64,000 nt of DNA, taken from positions 28,678 to 92,677 of the forward strand of contig CAKOUU010000005.1 in assembly GCA_934120675.1 (NCBI GenBank), given 5' to 3'. The notes beneath the pieces were generated by a model that saw only the letters and a program-made list of their open reading frames with translations, did no database searches and was not told the DNA's origin. This document shows, piece after piece, positions 16,423 through 25,592 of this stretch (its first letter is position 1; the number at the start of each line of letters is the position of its first letter). The position numbers and the translations under genes are program-made. This DNA is from an uncultured Clostridia bacterium. Lineage in GTDB: Bacteria; Bacillota; Clostridia; TANB77; CAG-508.

Positions 16423-17514
16423 ATGTCAAAGTCAAAGCTTGGAACAGTTGAAGCGATTGCTCTTATACTGTCTGTCCTTGCTCCATTTACAGTTATTTCG
16501 CTTTCACAAACCTTAATAAATGAACTAAAATCAAGTATTTTATTAAACATTTTTTATGTTGGTACAATTTGCTTATTTATAGTATTTCTGATTTGTACTT
16601 TATTTAAGAATTTTCCCGGCTTGGATATTATTGATATTTCTAAGTTTTTGGGTGGAAATGTATTAAAAAATATTATTGGCTTTGCATTTATTATATATTT
16701 TGTAATCACATCTTCTATGTTATTGCGAAATTTTTGTGAAGGACTCAAAATTGTATATTATCCTTATACAAATATATTATATATTATACTTATTTTTATA
16801 ATAACAATCACATTTTCAAATGATTTGGGATTTAACTCCACTATAAAAACAACAACAATTATATTTCCTATTCTTTTGGTTAGTATTTTACTTATATTTA
16901 TTGGAAATTTAGATAACTTTTCTTTCCAGAAAATTCTTCCAATATTAGGTAATGGTTATAAAAGTACATTTATTTTAGGTCTATCTAATATTGGTACTTT
17001 TTCTGGTATTGTATATATGTATCTTCTTCCTCCACTTTTAAATGAACCTAAGAAATATAAAAAAATTTGTATTTTATCAATAATATTATCTATACTTTTT
17101 ATTTTTATGTGTGTTGCTACTTTATTATTTATGTTTTCAATTTATATTAATACAGATGAAATTATGCCTTTGTTCTCTGTAAGTAAATACATTGAGTTTG
17201 GTAACTTTTTTCAGCGATTTGAAGCACTATTCTTGCTTATATGGACAATTTCATTTTGCTGTTATCTAAGTATATCTTTAAAATTTTCTACTTACATTTT
17301 TGCAAAATTATATACTTTATCAGATACTTCTCAAATGATATCAATATTTTCAATTATAACATTTGCTATTGCTTTATTTCCTTCTAGCTATTATATATCT
17401 CATTTTTTTGAGACTTATATTTATAGGATATTAAGTATTTCAATAATGATTTTAGGACTTTTTATATTATTTTTAGCTTATATTAAAAAAAGGATGGTGA
17501 AAAAATTTGAATAA
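16423..17514 (+). CDS. gerB: Spore germination receptor subunit B (GerB family, amino-acid-permease-like)
   Basis: About 363 residues with ten hydrophobic segments, the length and topology of GerB transporters in the APC superfamily, which bind the germinant. The ATG at 16423 has a GGAGG 9 nt upstream, so it is preferred over the upstream GTG at 16408 that overlaps gerA. It ends inside the first codons of gerC (8-nt overlap), indicating tight operon coupling. An SLSQTLINEL motif in the second helix and the loop LKNFCEGLKIVYYP are consistent with the family. Confidence 0.88.
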   Translation: MSKSKLGTVEAIALILSVLAPFTVISLSQTLINELKSSILLNIFYVGTICLFIVFLICTLFKNFPGLDIIDISKFLGGNVLKNIIGFAFIIYFVITSSMLLRNFCEGLKIVYYPYTNILYIILIFIITITFSNDLGFNSTIKTTTIIFPILLVSILLIFIGNLDNFSFQKILPILGNGYKSTFILGLSNIGTFSGIVYMYLLPPLLNEPKKYKKICILSIILSILFIFMCVATLLFMFSIYINTDEIMPLFSVSKYIEFGNFFQRFEALFLLIWTISFCCYLSISLKFSTYIFAKLYTLSDTSQMISIFSIITFAIALFPSSYYISHFFETYIYRILSISIMILGLFILFLAYIKKRMVKKFE

Positions 17515-18724
17515 AATTTTTATAAAGTTATTTATTATTGTATTAATTCTTGTTCTTCTTGTTGCATTTTCTTCATCATACGGAGCTTTAAATATTGATA
17601 ATTTAGCATTTGCCGTTGCTTTGGGAATCGATACTTCTGAAACAAAAGGACTTAAAGTAACATTTCAATTTGTAAATCCTCCATCAACAAGTGAGGGTTC
17701 AAATCAGGAAGCAAATATTTTTGAGGATACTGTTGAAGCTACATCGATTCCAAATGCAATTAATATTATGAATAGCTATCTTGCAAGAAAGATTGATTTA
17801 TCACATTGTAGAAGTATTGTTTTTTCAGAGGATGTTGCAAAAAATGGTATTTCTGATCATGTTTATACTTTAATGAATGATGTTCAAGTTAGGCCTTCTT
17901 CAAATATTATTACAACAACATGTACTGCTTATGAATATATAAAGAATTCTATACCGAGCCTTGAAACTTCAATTACAAGGTATTATGATATTTTCCCTAG
18001 TTCAGGAAAATATACAGGCTATGTATCTGATGCAACTATTGGTGAATTTTATAATTCTCTTTTATGTAACGCCTGTGATCCACATACGATTTTAGGTGGA
18101 GTAAGTTCTACTTCTTCAACTAATTCTCAATCAACTGTTTCAACCGATTCTAATATAAAATCTGGATCTTCTCCAATTTCTGGTATGCGCTCTGCTGAAA
18201 GCATTGGTATTGTAGCATTTAAGCATGACAAATTAGTTGGTGAACTTGATGCAATTGAAACAATATGTTTTCATATTTTAAAAAATAATATCAATAGTTT
18301 TATTATAACTGTTCCATCGCCTAAAGATAATACATTTAAAATTGATCTTTTGGTTACTCCTAAAGGCACTTGCAAAACAAAAGTTGATATTGTAAATGGT
18401 TCTCCTTATGTAAAAATAAATGGTTCTTTTAATGCTAAAATTTACTCTATGGACGAAGATAAAAATTACCTAGACTGTGATTTTCTTGATTCTCTTTCTA
18501 ATACTTGTAATATTTATTTAGAAAATGTTTTATTGAATTATCTGTATAAAACTTCTTTAGAATTCAAGAGTGACATAAGTGGCATTGGTAAATATGCTTT
18601 ATCTAATTTTTCTACTACCAGTGAGTTTAAGGATTTCAATTGGTCTAATAATTATATGAATTCAACTTTTAACGTGAATATTAATACTACTATTGATTCA
18701 GGTTTTTTATTGAATAAAACTTAA
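17507..18724 (+). CDS. gerC: Spore germination receptor subunit C (GerC family)
   Basis: 405 residues beginning with TTG (GGATGG upstream). An N-terminal hydrophobic signal of about 20 residues is followed by the family start NIDNLAFAVALGID (usually ReiDdLaiv.giaID) and the three-domain extracellular GerC body. GerC is normally a lipoprotein with a Cys just before that motif. Here the region reads VAFSSSYGALNIDN, with no cysteine, so the lipid anchor appears to be lost and the protein would be held by an uncleaved signal or released. It forms the receptor with gerA and gerB. Confidence 0.85.
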   Translation: MNKIFIKLFIIVLILVLLVAFSSSYGALNIDNLAFAVALGIDTSETKGLKVTFQFVNPPSTSEGSNQEANIFEDTVEATSIPNAINIMNSYLARKIDLSHCRSIVFSEDVAKNGISDHVYTLMNDVQVRPSSNIITTTCTAYEYIKNSIPSLETSITRYYDIFPSSGKYTGYVSDATIGEFYNSLLCNACDPHTILGGVSSTSSTNSQSTVSTDSNIKSGSSPISGMRSAESIGIVAFKHDKLVGELDAIETICFHILKNNINSFIITVPSPKDNTFKIDLLVTPKGTCKTKVDIVNGSPYVKINGSFNAKIYSMDEDKNYLDCDFLDSLSNTCNIYLENVLLNYLYKTSLEFKSDISGIGKYALSNFSTTSEFKDFNWSNNYMNSTFNVNINTTIDSGFLLNKT

Positions 18725-18740
18725 ATGTAGAGGTGATTTT

Positions 18741-18920
18741 GTGCTTAATTATTTTTTTAATTTTTTGTTTTTTATTTTTAGTATTTTTGTTTTGTTGAAG
18801 TCTGTTTTTTATGCTTTGTATGAGATTAAGTCTCAAGATAATAAATCTGGTGGGATTGCTGTTATTGTTTTTTCTGTTATTGTTATTGTTCTTGCTAATG
18901 TAGTTGTTTTCTTGAAATAA
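18741..18920 (+). CDS. Small two-helix membrane protein at the end of the ger operon
   Basis: 59 codons from a GTG start, with GAGGTG about 8 nt upstream, 16 nt after gerC. The product has two hydrophobic helices (NYFFNFLFFIFSIFVLLKS and GIAVIVFSVIVIVLANVVVF) linked by a short polar YEIKSQDNKSG loop. Position and ribosome-binding site suggest a fourth member of the germination operon. Small hydrophobic accessory proteins are known in some ger operons (the 'D' subunit), and this one fits that size. Family membership is an inference. Confidence 0.65.
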   Translation: MLNYFFNFLFFIFSIFVLLKSVFYALYEIKSQDNKSGGIAVIVFSVIVIVLANVVVFLK

Positions 18921-18960
18921 ATTCGGGATTGAAGACCTGTCCCCCAATCCCGAATTTTTA
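18921..18960. terminator. Palindromic GGGGAC-type repeat acting as bidirectional terminator
   Basis: ATTCGGGATTG (18921-18931) and CAATCCCGAAT (18945-18955) form a perfect 11-bp stem around GAAGACCTGTCCCC-like loop sequence, between the ger operon and the convergent rnr gene, with a T run. The same element in opposite orientation follows glmS (43048-43084) and a variant lies at 33873-33908. Confidence 0.8.
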
Positions 18961-21075
18961 TTTTACTATTTCAAAATCAATTTGTCTTAGCATCTTATTA
19001 GCAGAAATAACCCTAATCTTAACCTTATCTCCAATTTTATAAGTTGTATTTGTCTTTTCTCCAATAAGTCTTTTTCTCTCTTCATCGTAAATAAAATACT
19101 CGTCACCCAAATTTTCAAATCTAATCAAGCCTTCAACTGTATTTTCTAGTTCAACAAAAATACCAAATTGAGTAACTGAAGAAACAATTCCTTCATATTC
19201 TTCACCAATTTTATTTTGCATATATTCAGCCTTTTTCAAGTCTTCACTATCTCTTTCAACCTTAGTTGCAATTTTTTCTCTTTCTGATGATGATGCCGCT
19301 CTTTGCTGTGCTTTTTCTTGATATTCTTCTATCCATTTATCGTCTACAACATAATTGACTTCCAAATATTTTGAGATTATTCTGTGTATAAACAAGTCAG
19401 GATATCTTCTTATTGGTGATGTAAAGTGACAATAATATTTACTTGCAATTCCAAAGTGTCCTTTGTTTTCTGATTCATATCTTGCAACTTTAAGTGTTCT
19501 TAGTATTAATGTTGATACTACTTTTTCTTCGTCTTTCCCTTTTATTTCTTCAAGTATTTTTGATACTTCTGTTGGATATACTTTTTCATTTACTACTTTT
19601 ATTTTTAATCCAAAATTGAATAAGAATTTATTTAAATCTTTTATTTTATCTAGGTCTGGGTCTTCGTGAACCCTATAAATAAATGGTGCTTCTAGCCAAT
19701 AGAATTTCTCTGCAATTGCTTCATTTGCACTTAGCATAAATTGTTCTATTATTTCATTACTAAAGCTTGTTTCATATTTTCCTACATTTATTGCCCATCC
19801 ATCTTGGTCTAAATCAATTTTACTTTCTGGTATGTCTAAATTTAAATATCCTTGTTTTAATCTTCTTTCTTTTAAAATTGTTGCAAGTTCTGCCATTAAT
19901 TCAAAGTCTTTTATATATTTTTCATATTTTTTTAGCACTTCTTTGTCAGATTTATCTAAGATTTTTTGTACATCGTGATAGTTCATTCTTTCGCGTACAT
20001 TTATTATTCCTTTATACACTTCTGTTGATATAGTTTTTCCTTCTGGATTTATTTCCATTGAACATGAAAGTGTGAATCTGTCTTCTCCTGCATTTAAACT
20101 GCATATTCCATTTGATAGTTCTCTTGGTAACATTGGTATTACTCTAGAAAGCATATATATACTTGTTCCTCTGATTTGTGCTTCTTTATCTAGAAAACTT
20201 CCTTCTCTTACATAATAGCTTACATCTGCTATATGAACATCTAATCTATAGTTTCCATTTTCTAATTTTGTAACTCTTACAGCGTCGTCTAAATCTTTTG
20301 CATCTTCACCATCTATTGTAAAAATTACATGTTCTCTACAGTCAACACGATTTGGTATGTCTTTTGGGGCTATTTTATCACCATATTTTTTTGCTTCTTC
20401 CACAACTTGTTCTGGAAATGTGGATGGTAGATTATATTCTTTGATTAGTGATAACATATCAACACCCGCTTGATTTGGGTCTCCTAAAACTTCTATAATT
20501 TTACCTTCTGCATTTTTTCCTTTTTCAGGATATTTTGTTATTTGTACTAATACTTTATATCCATTTCTAGCTTTTCCAAAATTATTTTTTGATATAAATA
20601 TGTCTGTTCCAAAGCTTTTTTCGTCTGGTACTACAAATCCAAAGTTTTGACTTTTTTGGAATGTTCCAACTACTGTGTCTTTTTCGTGTTTTATTATTTT
20701 TTTGATTTTTCCTTCTGCTCTTTTTATCTTATTTTTTTCTTCTGTTATTTCAACTAAAACTCTGTCTCCATTTAAGGCATTTAATGAGTCTTCTTTTGAT
20801 ATATATATTTCGTCTTCTTGATTTTCTATTTTTACAAATCCAAATCCTTTTTGATTTTTTCTATATATACCTTCTACAAAGTTTTCGCCTATTAGTCTAT
20901 ATCTGTTTTTCTTATTTTTTACTACCTTATAATTTTCTTCCAGGCTTCTTAGTGTTTGTGTGAATTCATTGTATTCTTTTTTTGGTACTCCTAATATAAT
21001 TGCTATTTCTTTTGCTTTCATTGGAGTATAGTTTTCGTCTTTCATGAATTCTAAAATAATATTTTCTTTATTCAT
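18958..21075 (-). CDS. rnr: Ribonuclease R
   Basis: 705 residues, full length. The order is an N-terminal helix-turn-helix-like domain, two cold-shock (OB) domains (from about residue 65), the RNB catalytic domain with TIDGEDAKDLDDAV (metal-binding aspartates, about 255-268) and the HFTSPIRRYPDLFIHR signature (about 560), then a C-terminal S1 domain (GEEYEGIVSSVTQFGIFVEL). RNase R degrades structured RNA 3' to 5' and helps rRNA quality control and tmRNA processing. It is often next to secG and smpB; here secG lies about 1.3 kb upstream, separated by the KilA-N gene and the cutA remnant. Confidence 0.95.
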   Translation of the reverse strand: MNKENIILEFMKDENYTPMKAKEIAIILGVPKKEYNEFTQTLRSLEENYKVVKNKKNRYRLIGENFVEGIYRKNQKGFGFVKIENQEDEIYISKEDSLNALNGDRVLVEITEEKNKIKRAEGKIKKIIKHEKDTVVGTFQKSQNFGFVVPDEKSFGTDIFISKNNFGKARNGYKVLVQITKYPEKGKNAEGKIIEVLGDPNQAGVDMLSLIKEYNLPSTFPEQVVEEAKKYGDKIAPKDIPNRVDCREHVIFTIDGEDAKDLDDAVRVTKLENGNYRLDVHIADVSYYVREGSFLDKEAQIRGTSIYMLSRVIPMLPRELSNGICSLNAGEDRFTLSCSMEINPEGKTISTEVYKGIINVRERMNYHDVQKILDKSDKEVLKKYEKYIKDFELMAELATILKERRLKQGYLNLDIPESKIDLDQDGWAINVGKYETSFSNEIIEQFMLSANEAIAEKFYWLEAPFIYRVHEDPDLDKIKDLNKFLFNFGLKIKVVNEKVYPTEVSKILEEIKGKDEEKVVSTLILRTLKVARYESENKGHFGIASKYYCHFTSPIRRYPDLFIHRIISKYLEVNYVVDDKWIEEYQEKAQQRAASSSEREKIATKVERDSEDLKKAEYMQNKIGEEYEGIVSSVTQFGIFVELENTVEGLIRFENLGDEYFIYDEERKRLIGEKTNTTYKIGDKVKIRVISANKMLRQIDFEIVK

Positions 21076-21091
21076 TTTTCTTCCTTTCTTT

Positions 21092-21314
21092 CTAAATTAC
21101 TTCGTCATCAATCCATTTTAAATAATCAGCATTTATGCTGTTAATTTCATAAATTGCAAATTCAAAACATTCATATATTTTTCCATTTCCAACTACTATT
21201 ACTTTCAATAATATGCACACCAGCTGCAGGTTTTTTGGCTAATACAGTATCAATAACTTTATTTACTTCATTCATATTATCAAATGCAATTTCTATCATA
21301 CAATATCTACTCAT
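21092..21314 (-). pseudogene. Degenerate CutA-like (divalent-cation tolerance) gene
   Basis: Starting at 21314 with GGAGG upstream, the frame encodes 50 residues resembling the CutA N-terminus (MIEIAFDNMNEVNKVID, then a HIIESNSSWKWKN strand) before a TGA. The next frame continues with YECFEFAIYEINSINADYLKWIDDEV, resembling the CutA C-terminus (YEVPEI...YLxWI). The middle third of the fold (usually about 35 residues with E-x-LLxIKT) is missing between them, and the total length is 3n+1. This indicates an internal deletion with a frame change, so it is a remnant. It overlaps the end of the KilA-N gene by 8 nt. Confidence 0.65.
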
Positions 21315-22176
21315 TTTTTCCTCCTATGGATTTTTGATTATCAAATTTTGCTATTCCTATTACATTATCATCATTAGCTAAAATGTTAATTTGTCTTTTT
21401 GCAGTTATATTTAGTTTTTCTAGTCTTTCTTTTTGACTAATATTATTTTCTATCATACTAGCGTTTAATACTTCTAAATTAGACAATACTACAAGGTGTA
21501 ATATATCTGTATAATCCCTTATATTACCATCTAGTTCAGGATTTTTTTCTCTCCATTCCTTTGCTGTCATTCCAAATAAAGCAACATTTATTACATCTGC
21601 CTCATTAGCATATACAAATAATTTTTGTTTATCTGTTAGTGTTGGAACAATATTTTCTTTAATACTATCTGTATGTATCCTATAATTTGTTTTTGATAAG
21701 CTCCTTCTAACTGACCATTCTATTTTTTCTTGATATGCTTCATTATGTTTTAATCTCTCAAATTCTTGAATTAAATATAGCTTAAAAGCTGGGTCTATCC
21801 ATGAAGCAAATTCTAATGCAATATCGGGATGAGCAAATGTTCCACCATCATATTTTCCTCTTTTACTAATAAAACCTTTTGCATTAGTTGTATTTATCCA
21901 TCTTGAAGGACTCATTGTAAAAGAATTATTTGCAGAGTCATTTTTAAACTCGCGAGATTCCGCTAGTTTAAATTTTTCATTAAACAGTTCTTCCCACAAT
22001 GAATAAAAATCAAATGAGCTTTTATTACTCATCCATTTAATAATAACATCTCCAGGGTTATCAGGATTTTTATATCTTGCCAAATCGGTTAGTGAAATAT
22101 AATCTGTATTATCAATTCTCATAACATTTATTAAATTATCTTTCACATTTATTTTTGCTGTAATTTTATTATTCAT
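21307..22176 (-). CDS. KilA-N domain protein, phage-like
   Basis: 289 residues. The KilA-N domain spans about residues 20-125: ISLTDLARYKNPDNPGDVIIKW at the start and the closing GTFAHPDIALEFASWIDPAFKLYLIQEF, a characteristic helix ending. Such DNA-binding domains are common in phage and large DNA-virus proteins and in bacterial accessory islands. The C-terminal half (LTDKQKLFVYANEADVINVALFG) resembles the part often fused to KilA-N in Firmicutes. It interrupts the expected rnr-secG neighbourhood, suggesting insertion. Its function is unknown, and its ribosome-binding site is GGAAGGAAG. Confidence 0.8.
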   Translation of the reverse strand: MNNKITAKINVKDNLINVMRIDNTDYISLTDLARYKNPDNPGDVIIKWMSNKSSFDFYSLWEELFNEKFKLAESREFKNDSANNSFTMSPSRWINTTNAKGFISKRGKYDGGTFAHPDIALEFASWIDPAFKLYLIQEFERLKHNEAYQEKIEWSVRRSLSKTNYRIHTDSIKENIVPTLTDKQKLFVYANEADVINVALFGMTAKEWREKNPELDGNIRDYTDILHLVVLSNLEVLNASMIENNISQKERLEKLNITAKRQINILANDDNVIGIAKFDNQKSIGGKNE

Positions 22177-22321
22177 AATATATTATTCTTCCTTCCATTA
22201 CCTCTAATGATTTTATTTTAATCATATAATTATTTTCTGTGTATTACTTATATCATAAATAAAGAAACATTGCAATATTTTTACGAATATTTGTTTTGTT
22301 TTTATATCTTTCCTACTATAT

Positions 22322-22359
22322 AAAAAAATGGGAAGAAAATATTGTAATATTCTCCCCCC
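22322..22359 (-). terminator. Rho-independent terminator of secG
   Basis: On the minus strand GGGAGAATATT / AATATTTTCTTCCC forms a stem followed by a run of seven T, 12 nt after the secG stop. Confidence 0.85.
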
Positions 22360-22371
22360 ACATCTTAATTT

Positions 22372-22620
22372 TTATGCTAAATATAATATTCCTAAAACTA
22401 TAGTTAAAACACCAAAAACAATTGAAGATATTACCATTGTTCTTTTTTGTTTTCCCTCTTTAGTTCTACCTTTATTTTTCTCATAAAAGTTATTTGTTGA
22501 TGAACCAGTAATTGTTTGTGATAATCCAGCATCATCTTTAGTTTGTATTAATGCTAATACTATTACAACTAATGCTATAACAAAATATATCACTGTTAAT
22601 ATTGTTCTTATTATTTCCAT
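22372..22620 (-). CDS. secG: Preprotein translocase subunit SecG
   Basis: 82 residues, normal for SecG. Two hydrophobic helices (about 5-25 and 60-80) flank the conserved Gln-Ser/Gly-rich loop (IQTKDDAGLSQTITGSSTNNFYEKNKGRTKE, abbreviated here as DDAGLSQTITG...NKGRTKEG). It is the small accessory subunit of the SecYEG channel. A GGGAGG ribosome-binding site lies 8 nt upstream and a strong terminator follows, so it is probably transcribed alone. Confidence 0.92.
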   Translation of the reverse strand: MEIIRTILTVIYFVIALVVIVLALIQTKDDAGLSQTITGSSTNNFYEKNKGRTKEGKQKRTMVISSIVFGVLTIVLGILYLA

Positions 22621-22703
22621 CTAAATTTCCTCCCTGCGGTTTTATATTACTTGGCATATTTTATCATATATAATTTTAAAATGCAAGTAAACTATTCTCT
22701 ATT

Positions 22704-23393
22704 TTAAAAAATCATTAAAATAATAGTAAACACAATTGTTTTTATTAATACTTTACTTAAAAATTGAAAATTTGTAAGCTTGATTCCTACATCATTTAAT
22801 TCATCATATTTATTTACAATTTTATCAATTTCTTCATTGCTTGAAATCTTTAATTCTTGCATATATTCTTTGGCTAAAAATCTTGCTTTAATCATTGCGT
22901 CATTTTCAAGATATGTTCTTATTGCATAATATGTTAGTCCAAATATAATTAGTATTGATAAAAAGGTTGCACCAATAGGCAATATTTTTAAAATTGCTAA
23001 AATACATATTATATAAAAGTAAATTAGATAAATATTTGAAAATATAAAGTTGAACCATAGTAATTTTTTACTTTGTATTGAGTGTAAACATTCATGTGCA
23101 ATTGTTTGAATTCTTGTATAACTTTCTTTTAAATCTGCAATAAATATTTTATTACTTGTTACTAAGTATAATGTTGTGTTTGAATTTTTATCTTCTTCAA
23201 TTTTTACATTTTCATTTTTTAATTTTTTCAAATACCACTTGCATATTTCTATGTTTTCCGGATATTTTTGTGTTAGCTTATCTAATTCTTTGTCTTCACC
23301 TATTTGTTTTATTTTTTTAATGTTTACGTCAAATATATATCTTGATATCAGATATATTATTATCATAATTATTAGTAAAATTATTAATTCCAT
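22704..23393 (-). CDS. Putative membrane-bound zinc metalloprotease (HExxH)
   Basis: 229 residues. An N-terminal transmembrane helix (residues 1-22) precedes a soluble stretch, then IAHECLHSIQSKK (about residues 100-112) with a zinc-binding HExxH, then two hydrophobic segments (about 115-165) and a C-terminal hydrophobic tail. The layout resembles YugP-like membrane metalloproteases, although those usually read HEIGHA. Substrate and role are unknown. A GAAGGG ribosome-binding site supports the start. It stands alone between secG and ylbF. Confidence 0.6.
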   Translation of the reverse strand: MELIILLIIMIIIYLISRYIFDVNIKKIKQIGEDKELDKLTQKYPENIEICKWYLKKLKNENVKIEEDKNSNTTLYLVTSNKIFIADLKESYTRIQTIAHECLHSIQSKKLLWFNFIFSNIYLIYFYIICILAILKILPIGATFLSILIIFGLTYYAIRTYLENDAMIKARFLAKEYMQELKISSNEEIDKIVNKYDELNDVGIKLTNFQFLSKVLIKTIVFTIILMIF

Positions 23394-23517
23394 TTTTATT
23401 TATTCCCTTCTTGAAAATATTATTCTCAGTTGGAAAAGAATTAAAATTTGATGTGTTGTTACTTGATAATATTTTTTTGATGCTTACTGATATATTGTAA
23501 CGATGTATCTAAAATTT

Positions 23518-23853
23518 TTATTTTATAACATCAATTACTGCATCACCAATTATTTTATTGACATCTGCTAAAACGATGTTAAATTTTGTTTCTGCTTCAA
23601 AAAATCTTGCTGCATCTTGATTTTCAAAAAGTTCAATATATAATTGTTGAACTTTTTTAGTTTTTTCTTCGTCATTTTTTCCTGTTTGCATTGCAACTAT
23701 TTGTGCTTCATATCTTGCTGTTTCAAATTCTTCTATTCTCTTTTTTAGTTCTGGATTTAAGCTTAATGCTTCTTTTGCCATTTTGTAATTAACATATTCT
23801 TCTGATTGTTTTAATTCTTGTGCTAGTTTATTTGCTGTATCATATATATTCAT
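23518..23853 (-). CDS. YlbF/YmcA family protein
   Basis: 111 residues, all-helical, with the family N-terminus MNIYDTANKLAQELKQSEEY and the mid-section KKRIEEFETARYEAQIVAMQTGK. In B. subtilis YlbF and YmcA form a complex with YaaT that modulates RNase Y and mRNA processing, affecting sporulation and biofilm. This shorter clostridial form is usually annotated 'YlbF family regulator'. An AAAGGATG ribosome-binding site is present. The neighbouring DUF3048 gene is on the same strand but separated by a terminator. Confidence 0.8.
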   Translation of the reverse strand: MNIYDTANKLAQELKQSEEYVNYKMAKEALSLNPELKKRIEEFETARYEAQIVAMQTGKNDEEKTKKVQQLYIELFENQDAARFFEAETKFNIVLADVNKIIGDAVIDVIK

Positions 23854-23913
23854 TTTTTCACATCCTTTCTTTCAATGTTATTATGAACGTTTATATATTT
23901 TTCATAATACAAA

Positions 23914-23956
23914 AATAGAATTTAGGTTGAAAAATGATATTTTTTCAACCTATTTT
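23914..23956 (-). terminator. Terminator of the DUF3048 gene
   Basis: AATAGGTTGAAAAA / TTTTTCAACCTAAATT forms a strong stem about 45 nt downstream of the stop codon on the minus strand, followed by a T-rich tract. Confidence 0.75.
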
Positions 23957-24000
23957 ATATTATAATATGTGCCAATGTTATTAATGCCCGCTTTTGTTCT

Positions 24001-25086
24001 TTACATATTGTTATTTGCTGTACTTTCTGTTGTTGATGGTCCATCTATTAAAACTTTAGCATTTTTTGGACATATATTTATCCAAGTGTTTCCATCATTT
24101 ACTTTTATTTCATTTCCCTGTAAATCTTGATATTTTGTTTGTGTGTTTCTTGCTTCTTTTATACATTTAATTTTTATAGCTTTTCCATTTGTTATATAAT
24201 ATCCATCAAATGTTCCTGTATTTTTTAGTCCTTGTCTACCTTTGTCTTCACTATCTGGTAATGTGTAATTATCACAGAATGTTATTATAATGTTTTTTGT
24301 TGTTATGCTATTTCCTGTATCCCAGTCTGTTTGTGCTTTTTTTCTAGCATATCTTTTATATACTTGATTTTGTTCGTCATATTCGTATTTAACAGTTTGA
24401 AGCGTTGAATGTGGTATTGTTACACTTGTTGCACCTTGTCCATCTTCTAAATTAACTTCGTCTGTAGTATAATTTAAAACACTTTTTTTATCAGATGTTG
24501 TTTTATATCCTTTTGATTTCGCTGCTTTTAATAATGCTTCTGTACTTGTAACTGCATTATGTGGTGCTGCTTTGTCTTTTACTCTCCAGAATGTTGATTC
24601 ACTTTCTGTTATTCCATTTATATTGTCTATACTATATTTTGTTATATCACTTTGTGCTTGTGGACTCCATCCAAAATGTGCATATATTGCATCATTTTCC
24701 ATAGCATAATCTAAGAAATAATGTCTTGAGCTTCTTACTGGTCCTATTTTATCAACTGTTACACCTTTAAATAATGCCATTAATCTAGTTTCTCCACCCT
24801 CGACAATCGCTTCATAAACTAAATATGCTTTATTTAATCCGGCTTGTGGCCAAGCTTGGTTATGGTTGTCTATCATTACTGCAATTGGTCTGTCATTACC
24901 GTTAAAAATTTTTACTTTTTTTTCTTCAACTCCTGCTGTTAATACATTATCTTCTTTATTTGCTGATGTTTCTTCTGTTTGATTATTTTTCTTATCTTTA
25001 GTTATTTTATATGCCATTATTCCTCCAAAGGCTATTATTAATATAACTAATACTGTTATTAAAATCTTTGTAGTTTTACTACTCAT
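24001..25086 (-). CDS. DUF3048 (YerB-like) membrane-anchored protein
   Basis: 361 residues. An N-terminal transmembrane anchor (about residues 8-27) is followed by a polar linker. The DUF3048 core starts near residue 68 (RPIAVMIDNHNQAWPQAGLNKA) and includes VEGGETRLMALF and KIGPVRSSRHYFLDYA, which are strongly conserved in YerB. In B. subtilis YerB is a lipoprotein; here there is no lipobox Cys, so the anchor is a plain helix. Its function is not established. A GGGGGAAA ribosome-binding site precedes it. It follows ybeY by 33 nt on the same strand and may be in that operon. Confidence 0.85.
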   Translation of the reverse strand: MSSKTTKILITVLVILIIAFGGIMAYKITKDKKNNQTEETSANKEDNVLTAGVEEKKVKIFNGNDRPIAVMIDNHNQAWPQAGLNKAYLVYEAIVEGGETRLMALFKGVTVDKIGPVRSSRHYFLDYAMENDAIYAHFGWSPQAQSDITKYSIDNINGITESESTFWRVKDKAAPHNAVTSTEALLKAAKSKGYKTTSDKKSVLNYTTDEVNLEDGQGATSVTIPHSTLQTVKYEYDEQNQVYKRYARKKAQTDWDTGNSITTKNIIITFCDNYTLPDSEDKGRQGLKNTGTFDGYYITNGKAIKIKCIKEARNTQTKYQDLQGNEIKVNDGNTWINICPKNAKVLIDGPSTTESTANNNM

Positions 25087-25118
25087 TAATGGTTTCCCCC
25101 TTTTTAATTTTGGTATAG

Positions 25119-25592
25119 TTAGTCTCTAGTAATGTTTAATTGTTCTAGTACTTTTTCTTCTTTTGGTCTCATTATTTTTTTGTCTTCTTCTTCTATATGG
25201 TCATATCCCATTAGATGATAAAATCCATGTACTACCATGTAACTTAGTTCTCTTTCAAAACTATGTCCATATTCTTCTGCTTGTTCTTTTACTTTTTCTA
25301 TTGAAATTATGATGTCTCCTAAAACATCTTCATATAAAAAGTCTTTATTTTTTATTTTTTCGTCTAACTCTGCTTTTTCAAACATTGGAAATGACAATAC
25401 ATCTGTTGCCTTGTCTATTTTTCTATATTTTTTATTTATTTTTCTTATATTTTCTGGTGTTGTTAATGTTATTGTCATAATTAGTTTTGAATCTAGAAGT
25501 CCTTCTACTTCAAAGCATTTTTTAACTACTCTTTTTATAGTTTCTTCATATTCTTTATTTTCTTGAATATCTAAATATGTAATTTCATACAT
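25119..25592 (-). CDS. ybeY: Endoribonuclease YbeY, rRNA maturation factor
   Basis: 157 residues. The zinc site VVHGFYHLMGYDH (HGxxHLxGYDH, about residues 120-132) and the family motif INKKYRKIDKATDVLSFPM (about 53-71) are diagnostic. YbeY helps mature 16S rRNA ends and supports ribosome quality control. Its start overlaps the preceding stop by one base (TAATG), so it is coupled to the unknown 406-residue gene. In most Firmicutes ybeY follows phoH and pgpH/yqfF; here those are absent between yqfD and ybeY. Confidence 0.93.
   Translation of the reverse strand: MYEITYLDIQENKEYEETIKRVVKKCFEVEGLLDSKLIMTITLTTPENIRKINKKYRKIDKATDVLSFPMFEKAELDEKIKNKDFLYEDVLGDIIISIEKVKEQAEEYGHSFERELSYMVVHGFYHLMGYDHIEEEDKKIMRPKEEKVLEQLNITRD

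Noticed and set aside
23974..24000. Shared phrase CCGCTTTTGTT at 8450 and 23990 as a regulatory repeat
   Set aside because: Only two imperfect occurrences were seen by eye, so chance or a degenerate insertion remnant cannot be excluded.
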